Positions 17,291 through 21,678 of a DNA stretch of 21,678 nucleotides are shown piece after piece. Made by a program: the position numbers and the translations under genes. The stretch is from Gammaproteobacteria bacterium UBA6968 (GTDB lineage: Bacteria; Pseudomonadota; Gammaproteobacteria; Pseudomonadales; Azotimanducaceae), in assembly GCA_002450255.1 (NCBI GenBank), contig DJYW01000019.1, forward strand, positions 13,448 to 35,125, read 5' to 3'. The number at the start of each line of letters is the position of its first letter. Position 1 is the first letter of the stretch. The notes beneath the pieces were generated by a model that was not told the origin of the DNA, did not search any database, and worked only from the letters and a program-made list of their open reading frames with translations.

Positions 17291-17387
17291 AGTGTTTGGC
17301 TGAATGGTTTGGCCAAAATCGTTTCGCCGGGCGCCTTGCCTGCGCTTGTTCTGTTTTAGTGTTTGCGTTATCAGCTGGACAGCAACA

Positions 17388-18401
17388 CTAAGCCGCTCGG
17401 TCTACCGAAAGACAAGCGTGCGCCGAGGCTTTGTCTTCGATTGCGGCGGCGTGCGCGAGCAGCCAATTCACCTGAGCCGCTGCGCCATCAAGCTGCATAA
17501 AGTCCCGACGCAAAGCGGGCGCAGAAAAACGCTGCAGATAGGCTTCAATATGTTTGCGGGCTATGCGAAATCCGGATTCAGCGCCGTAAAAGTCATGCAA
17601 CATCGTGAGATGAAGCTGCATGATCGCCACCCGCTCGCCAAGCGGCGGGACTGGCTGCCCCAACAGCTCAGCAAATAACCAGGGCTGGCCCATCGCACCG
17701 CGCCCGACCATAATGCCAGCAGCACCGCTCTTGGCGAGGGCTTCCTGGGCAGAAGCGCCGCTATCTATGTCGCCGTTAACCAGCACGGGAATCGCCAGCC
17801 GTTTGGTAATCGGGCGAATCCGCGCGTAATCCACAACACCTTTAAACCGACAAGCGCGACTGCGAGCATGCAACACCACCAGGGCCGCCCCGGATTGCTC
17901 AGCCGCTACCGCGGCGGCCAGGCCAGCATTGTCCTCAGGCGTTAGACCGGTGCGAGTTTTTACAGTAACGGGTACCTCAACAGCTGCGGCCACCGCCGCG
18001 ACGATACGCGCGATGCCGTCAATATCTGCAAGTAAGGCTGAACCGGCGGCCCGCCGGCAAACTTTCTTTGCCGGACAGCCAAAATTGATGTCGATTAGTT
18101 GCGCACCGTGATCTACCAAGCGTTGCGCAGATGCTGCCATCGTGACGGGATCATCGCCGGCGATTTGCACCGCGTTTGGATTGATTTCAGGAAGGCCTAC
18201 TCGGCGTAGACGACTCTTTTCGGTATGCCACAACTCGGGTTTGGCAGACACCATCTCACTGACCACATGCCCCGCGCCAAAAGACCAGGCAAGCGTGCGC
18301 ATGGGCGCATCAGTCATACCGGCCATAGGTGCCAAAGCAACGGCATTACGCAGCTGGACGGCGGGGCTTAGAGCGATTGGATTGAGCAGGCTTTGCGTCA
18401 C
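17388..18401 (-). CDS. dusB: tRNA-dihydrouridine synthase B
   Basis: FMN enzyme reducing uridines in the tRNA D-loop. The 337-aa protein has APMAGMTDAPMR near 24-35, the catalytic Cys109 in INFGCPAKKV, VPVTVKTRTG, a HARSRACRFKG loop, IPVLVNGDI, MVGRGAMGQPW and the C-terminal IARKH. These match DusB rather than DusA or DusC. The start is GTG and there is no strong ribosome site. Its usual downstream partner fis is missing, and its usual upstream partner prmA is separated by a VOC-family gene and about 760 bp. Confidence 0.93.
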   Translation of the reverse strand: MTQSLLNPIALSPAVQLRNAVALAPMAGMTDAPMRTLAWSFGAGHVVSEMVSAKPELWHTEKSRLRRVGLPEINPNAVQIAGDDPVTMAASAQRLVDHGAQLIDINFGCPAKKVCRRAAGSALLADIDGIARIVAAVAAAVEVPVTVKTRTGLTPEDNAGLAAAVAAEQSGAALVVLHARSRACRFKGVVDYARIRPITKRLAIPVLVNGDIDSGASAQEALAKSGAAGIMVGRGAMGQPWLFAELLGQPVPPLGERVAIMQLHLTMLHDFYGAESGFRIARKHIEAYLQRFSAPALRRDFMQLDGAAAQVNWLLAHAAAIEDKASAHACLSVDRAA

Positions 18402-18623
18402 GGTGCTATCGGCTTAGAAAAGAGACGAATGATAGCGCCGACGTCGCAAAATTTCACCGCTGAGGACTGTGGACTTTGCTCGTGCATCAACAAGACCTAA
18501 AGGCGCTATTTATGGCGCAGATAAAGCGTACCCGACACGATATCGGCGAGGGTATGGCTGAAACAGGCGCAATAGCTGCGAGGAGAGCAGCGCAAGATAA
18601 GAGGTGAAAAATTAGAAGTGGAA
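18402..18623. other. intergenic stretch between VOC gene and dusB
   Basis: Apart from the hairpin listed next, this stretch has no conserved gene. A 31-codon plus-strand frame (18512-18607, beginning MAQIKRTRHDIGEG) has AAAGG 8 bases before its ATG but resembles nothing I know. No clear dusB promoter was found on the minus strand. Confidence 0.4.
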
Positions 18624-18659
18624 GGTCGAGCAGACGCGATGGTTATCCCGTCTGCGACC
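18624..18659 (-). terminator. long hairpin behind the VOC-family gene
   Basis: GGTC-GA-GCAGACG (18624-18636) pairs with CGTCTGC-GACC (18649-18659), leaving only the two-base GA bulge. Inside, GAT and ATC can add three pairs around a GGTT loop after one mismatch. It begins 6 bases past the VOC stop in its reading direction. There is no immediate T-run; TTTTT appears about 17 bases further on. A terminator or 3'-end stem is the likely role. Confidence 0.4.
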
Positions 18660-18665
18660 GGTTAC

Positions 18666-19037
18666 TTACATCTTCATTTCGAAAAAACAGAGTTTATTGC
18701 CGTCCAGATCGCGGACATAAGCACCATAAAAAACCGGCAAACGCTCGCCCGGGCCGCCTTCATCCGTTGCACCAAGCGCCATTGCTTTGGCATAGAGTCT
18801 ATCGACACCAGCTCGGTCTCCGCCTGGAATGGCGATCATCGTGCCGTTACCGGGCTTAGGATCGTTTTTGTCGTAAGGTATACACACCGCCAACATCGGT
18901 GCACCGGGTCCGGTGCCGTAGAACTTAATTCGATCTTGACCGAACAATTGTTTGCCGCCTGCTTCTGCAAACAGCTCATCATAGAACGCACAGGCTTTTT
19001 CTATATCCGCCGTGCCAATGGTTACGTATCCAATCAT
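18666..19037 (-). CDS. VOC-superfamily (glyoxalase-like) protein
   Basis: A 123-aa vicinal-oxygen-chelate protein with two beta-alpha-beta-beta-beta modules: IGYVTIGTADIEKACAFYDELF at the N-terminus is the usual first strand and helix, and YGAYVRDLDGNKLCFFE closes the second module. The substrate cannot be inferred; many such proteins are named after glyoxalase, dioxygenase or antibiotic-binding relatives without proof. A strong GGGAGGG is 4 bases before the ATG. It lies between prmA and dusB, genes that are adjacent in many relatives, with hairpins on both sides, so it looks like a separately transcribed insertion. Confidence 0.85.
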   Translation of the reverse strand: MIGYVTIGTADIEKACAFYDELFAEAGGKQLFGQDRIKFYGTGPGAPMLAVCIPYDKNDPKPGNGTMIAIPGGDRAGVDRLYAKAMALGATDEGGPGERLPVFYGAYVRDLDGNKLCFFEMKM

Positions 19038-19146
19038 CTTGCCCTCCCAGAGGTTTTGTCGTTTTCCTAATTTTTGCCTGTCCCGCCTACCCTGTTGTTC
19101 ATGCTAATGGTACAGATGTAGGCACTCTGGCACCTCGAAGGCCCAA

Positions 19147-19169
19147 GCCTAAACCAATTCCTTTTAGGC
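19147..19169 (-). terminator. inverted repeat at the end of prmA
   Basis: GCCTAAA (19147-19153) and TTTAGGC (19163-19169) are perfect 7-bp arms around 9 bases. In the minus direction the stem starts within the last prmA codon and stop. No long T-run follows. It may terminate the aroQ-accB-prmA unit before the VOC gene. Confidence 0.35.
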
Positions 19170-20108
19170 GGATAGCGTGCCCGCCAAACAAGCCCACTCC
19201 GCCTGCCGAATAGGTTCGCTAAAGCTAACGTCAGGATAAGCGGCCATGACCGCCTCCGTCTGCTCGACAAGAATCCCCGTCAGCAGTATTTGTCCGCCGG
19301 ATCGCAATACCGAAAGAAACTCTGGCGCCAGCTGAATAAGAGGTGCAGCGAGGATATTCGCCACAATTACGTCGAAAGGGCCGTCGTCGAGGACACCAGT
19401 CGCCAGGTCAGCTGCACCGCGAGAAACAAATCGCGACCGCTCTTGTTCCCAGCCTGCTAAATTGAAAACACGCAATTCATCGGCATCCAACGCATTCGCG
19501 GCGGCATTTTCTACTGTGGCGGTAACCGCCTGTGGGTCGTGATCGACGGCGATAACTTGTGCACCCAGAACCGCAGCGGCTATCGCCAGCACGCCAGAGC
19601 CACAGCCAAAATCCAGAACCCGTTCGGTACCGCGGATCGATTGCGCCAACCAGGCCAAGCACATATGCGTGGTTGGATGGCTGCCGCTACCAAACGCCAT
19701 GCCAGGTTCAAGTTGCATCACCACCTGACCGGGCTGTTGCCAGCGCGATGGCTCTACATCTTTGGGTAACAGCCAAAGTCGCTCAGCAAATAGCTCGGTC
19801 AAACTGTGTTGTCGGCTTTGCGCATGCCAGTCCGCTGCAGCAACAAATTCCAGACTTAACTTTTCGAGCAATTCCGGGGCGTCTGAGGCAATTTGGTGGC
19901 GCAGAGCACTAAGATCGGTGCTGAGGTCGAACAGAGCCTCTAAAATAACAGCGTGCCATAACGGCATTGCACCGGGGTCAGGTTCCAAAACCACTTCGTC
20001 AGCGTGACTTTGCAGCGTTACTGCGACCGCGCCCGCGCCCAGCACCAGTGCCTCGATGGATTCGACCTGATCCGCTCGCAGCACGACCCGCAGTTGTAAC
20101 CAGCTCAC
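19164..20108 (-). CDS. prmA: ribosomal protein L11 methyltransferase
   Basis: SAM-dependent trimethylation of L11. The 314-aa protein begins like the family (MSWLQLRV...GAGAVAVTLQ), and its C-terminal Rossmann domain has LDFGCGSGVLAIAA (SAM motif I), an acidic VDHD, the ANILAAPL motif and a GILVEQ near the end. The linker signature usually written FGTGTHPTT is FGSGSHPTT here, two conservative Thr-to-Ser changes. The start is GTG with GGAA 7 bases upstream. It follows accB by 24 bp; accC, normally between the two, is absent. Confidence 0.95.
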   Translation of the reverse strand: MSWLQLRVVLRADQVESIEALVLGAGAVAVTLQSHADEVVLEPDPGAMPLWHAVILEALFDLSTDLSALRHQIASDAPELLEKLSLEFVAAADWHAQSRQHSLTELFAERLWLLPKDVEPSRWQQPGQVVMQLEPGMAFGSGSHPTTHMCLAWLAQSIRGTERVLDFGCGSGVLAIAAAVLGAQVIAVDHDPQAVTATVENAAANALDADELRVFNLAGWEQERSRFVSRGAADLATGVLDDGPFDVIVANILAAPLIQLAPEFLSVLRSGGQILLTGILVEQTEAVMAAYPDVSFSEPIRQAEWACLAGTLSA

Positions 20109-20132
20109 TTTGACGTTCCGATTGACGCTTGC

Positions 20133-20588
20133 CTAACCCAACGTAATCAAGGCGGCGCCGGTACCGATCGGCGTGCCATTCGCGGTCGCAATATCAGCAA
20201 CCACGCCGCCAGTTGGGGCTTTGATTTCGTTCATCATTTTCATGCTTTCGATGATACAAACCACGTCACCCGCAGCAACGACTTGGCCTATTTCCACAAA
20301 CGGTGCGGCGTCAGGGTTGGGTGCACGATAAAAAGTACCGGCCATTGGCGCCCGGATTACCGTGGCCGCAACGGAATTCGCCGGATCCGCCTGAACTACT
20401 GCTGCCTCGGATGCAGAAACGACTGCTTCACTATCGACCCCAACTACAGGCGGCGCAATGCTCTGCACGGCCGTTACCCCGCTGGGCATCAAAATGCGGA
20501 CTGACTCATCCCCGCTACTCACTTCCAACTCCGCTATGCCGGATTCCTCGACCAGTTCTATAAGCTTTTTGACTTTGCGTAAATCCAT
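20133..20588 (-). CDS. accB: biotin carboxyl carrier protein of acetyl-CoA carboxylase
   Basis: Carries biotin between the carboxylase and transcarboxylase of the enzyme that makes malonyl-CoA. The 151-aa protein has the canonical N-terminus (MDLRKVKKLIELVEESGIAE), an Ala/Val-rich linker (about 37-75) and a biotinyl domain with APMAGTFYRAPNPDA and the biotin lysine Lys117 in ESMKMMNEI. The C-terminal strand ends PIGTGAALITLG rather than the usual FDEPLVVIE-like ending, which is slightly divergent. It is downstream of aroQ by 51 bp, the normal order, but biotin carboxylase accC does not follow, so it must be encoded elsewhere if this is the functional AccB. Confidence 0.93.
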   Translation of the reverse strand: MDLRKVKKLIELVEESGIAELEVSSGDESVRILMPSGVTAVQSIAPPVVGVDSEAVVSASEAAVVQADPANSVAATVIRAPMAGTFYRAPNPDAAPFVEIGQVVAAGDVVCIIESMKMMNEIKAPTGGVVADIATANGTPIGTGAALITLG

Positions 20589-20639
20589 AAATTCGCCCCG
20601 TTGCCTTATTCTATTCGCGTCGTACTCTTTAACGTGAGA

Positions 20640-21116
20640 CTAATCTTGGTGCACTAGCTCCAGCCCTTTTTGCAGAGCGAAAAGATAGCCTGCCGACCCA
20701 AATCCGGTAATAACGCCAACCGCTACATCGCTCAAATATGAAACCTGGCGAAACGCCTCGCGTGCATGCACGTTAGAAAGATGCACTTCGATAAAAGGCA
20801 TGTTGACGCCGAGCAAGGCATCGCGAATGGCGACGCTGGTATGCGTAAAGGCGCCGGGGTTGATAACGATAAATTTGGTCCCGTCTCGTCCAGCATCATG
20901 AATCGCGTTGACGAGTTCGTGCTCAGCGTTACTCTGCAGATGGTCAAGGACAACACCATGAATCTCACCCCAGGCGCTCAGGCCTGCAACAATGTCTGCA
21001 AGGGTTTCGCTGCCATAGACTTCCGGCTCACGGGAACCCAATAAATTCAGATTGGGGCCATTCAAAACCAACATGCGACATTCTTGCGAAGCATCAGTCG
21101 TAGCATCTTTTGGCAT
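20640..21116 (-). CDS. aroQ: type II 3-dehydroquinate dehydratase
   Basis: Third step of the shikimate pathway, supplying chorismate for TrpE. The 158-aa protein has [20 protein letters not shown] (Asn/Tyr of the active site), [26 protein letters not shown], and [18 protein letters not shown] with the catalytic His, followed by [15 protein letters not shown]. The ATG at 21116 has GAGGG 4 bases upstream and adds 14 residues before the conserved start; an internal ATG at 21074 would begin MLVLNGPN but has no ribosome site. It heads the aroQ-accB-prmA group and is downstream of dsbD, as in Pseudomonas. Confidence 0.96.
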   Translation of the reverse strand: MPKDATTDASQECRMLVLNGPNLNLLGSREPEVYGSETLADIVAGLSAWGEIHGVVLDHLQSNAEHELVNAIHDAGRDGTKFIVINPGAFTHTSVAIRDALLGVNMPFIEVHLSNVHAREAFRQVSYLSDVAVGVITGFGSAGYLFALQKGLELVHQD

Positions 21117-21181
21117 AGTGCCCTCGCTTGCTTAAATCCGTCGGCCTACTTCAACACTCAAGTCGCACAGCACGGATAAGG

Positions 21182-21198
21182 CCGAATCCAGGATTCGG
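21182..21198. promoter_or_regulatory. 17-bp perfect palindrome upstream of aroQ
   Basis: CCGAATCC-A-GGATTCGG is a perfect dyad in the 156-bp gap between dsbD and aroQ. On the plus strand it is followed by TGTTTTT, the look of an intrinsic terminator, although no plus-strand gene lies upstream within reach. On the minus strand it is preceded by AAAAACA and not followed by Ts. It may be a regulator-binding site, or a hairpin in the aroQ leader. Confidence 0.45.
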
Positions 21199-21219
21199 TG
21201 TTTTTAAGTAATTTAACCG

Positions 21220-21247
21220 ATTTTAGCGGCAAGATAAGCGAACTTAA
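21220..21247 (-). promoter_or_regulatory. candidate aroQ-accB-prmA promoter
   Basis: On the minus strand TTAAGT (21247-21242) and TAAAAT (21225-21220) are spaced by 16 bp. The -10 is good, the -35 poor. A start near 21213 would place the 17-bp palindrome at about +15 to +31 of the transcript. Confidence 0.28.
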
Positions 21248-21272
21248 AGCCATTTTTGGTGACCTTTAAAAA

Positions 21273-21678
21273 TCAAAGCGCCAATACTTGTTGCAGATGA
21301 TCGCGAAGACGCTCGGCATCAACCTCTCCCTGGAGCCTAACTTCGGTGATTTCACCGCCATCTTGCGCAAAAAAAACCAAACTCGGCGGGCCAAATAAGC
21401 CATAACGCTTGAGCATAGCCTGATCAATCTCATCATTTGCTGTGACGTCTGCTCGAATGCGCGTAAATTGCTGCAGCAACGCAGCCACCTCAGGCTCGGG
21501 GAAAACCTGCGCTTCCATTGTTTTGCAGGAAATACACCAATCTGCATAGATATCCAGCAGCACCACCTCGCCGCCTGCACCCAAATGCGATTCCACATCG
21601 GCCACACTCTTCACCGCCTGCCAATCGACCGCGTCGCTGGTGCCGTCTGCACCAGCGACCGAGGTTCGCTGAGCCAAA
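21273..21678 (-). CDS. dsbD: DsbD C-terminal thioredoxin domain (5' end cut by window)
   Basis: DsbD moves electrons from cytoplasmic thioredoxin across the inner membrane to periplasmic disulfide isomerases. Only the last 134-135 codons lie in the window. They hold a thioredoxin fold with the CxxC motif CISC in DIYADWCISCKTME, VTANDEIDQAMLKRYG and a cis-proline segment GPPSLVFF, which match the C-terminal periplasmic domain of DsbD. The frame is open to the window end, and the first apparent start there is only a TTG, so the membrane and N-terminal domains are expected to the right. The position upstream of aroQ agrees with the Pseudomonas order. A stand-alone thioredoxin-like protein cannot be fully excluded. 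Confidence 0.87.
   Translation of the reverse strand, partial: LAQRTSVAGADGTSDAVDWQAVKSVADVESHLGAGGEVVLLDIYADWCISCKTMEAQVFPEPEVAALLQQFTRIRADVTANDEIDQAMLKRYGLFGPPSLVFFAQDGGEITEVRLQGEVDAERLRDHLQQVLAL

Noticed and set aside
18512..18607. 31-codon plus-strand frame beginning MAQIKRTRHDIGEG
   Set aside because: It has a possible AAAGG ribosome site, but no recognisable similarity or promoter; frames of this size are common by chance.
1..21678. CRISPR array, transposase, phage genes, rRNA or tRNA
   Set aside because: No spaced repeat series, terminal inverted repeats with a transposase, integrase-like reading frames, or cloverleaf/rRNA-like sequences were seen on either strand by eye.

Overview
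The window looks like the chromosome of a free-living gammaproteobacterium related to the Pseudomonadales/Cellvibrionales. GC is in the mid-50s by eye. The gene order matches two blocks known from Pseudomonas: surA-lptD / amgK-murU / rpe-gph-trpE / trpG-trpD-trpC-osmC / coq7, and dsbD-aroQ-accB-prmA-dusB-purH-purD. Nothing resembles a phage, transposon, CRISPR array, rRNA or tRNA. Almost all the DNA is conserved housekeeping genes.

Layout. Positions 1-281 hold a 12-bp tandem repeat at the edge, a doubtful 48-codon frame and a GC-rich hairpin behind surA. surA and lptD (282-4207, minus) are outer-membrane biogenesis genes. amgK-murU (4296-6061, plus) form the cell-wall sugar recycling shunt and are divergent from lptD. 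rpe and gph (6286-7674, plus) follow, then a possible Trp-rich leader peptide and trpE (7979-9445). Next is a tightly packed plus-strand run: a BacNav-type voltage-gated channel, trpG, trpD, trpC and a YhfA-type OsmC gene (9602-13424). From 13479 to the end every gene is on the minus strand and is transcribed from high to low coordinates: dsbD (partial), aroQ, accB, prmA, a VOC-family gene, dusB, purH, purD and coq7.

Functionally, trpE, trpG, trpD and trpC cover chorismate to indoleglycerol phosphate. aroQ feeds the shikimate pathway upstream of chorismate. purD and purH are two purine steps. AmgK and MurU return MurNAc to UDP-MurNAc. SurA is the periplasmic chaperone that helps LptD fold in the outer membrane.

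The most notable points are departures from the expected order. A tetrameric-type cation channel with an acidic filter (TLEDWTD) sits between trpE and trpG and shares an ATGA with trpG. accC is missing between accB and prmA. fis is missing between dusB and purH. pdxA does not follow surA. vfr and speD are absent around the OsmC/coq7 region. TrpD carries Ser in place of the usual Asp in its PRPP loop. I found no convincing wholly new multi-gene system; the channel in the trp cluster is the best candidate for follow-up.
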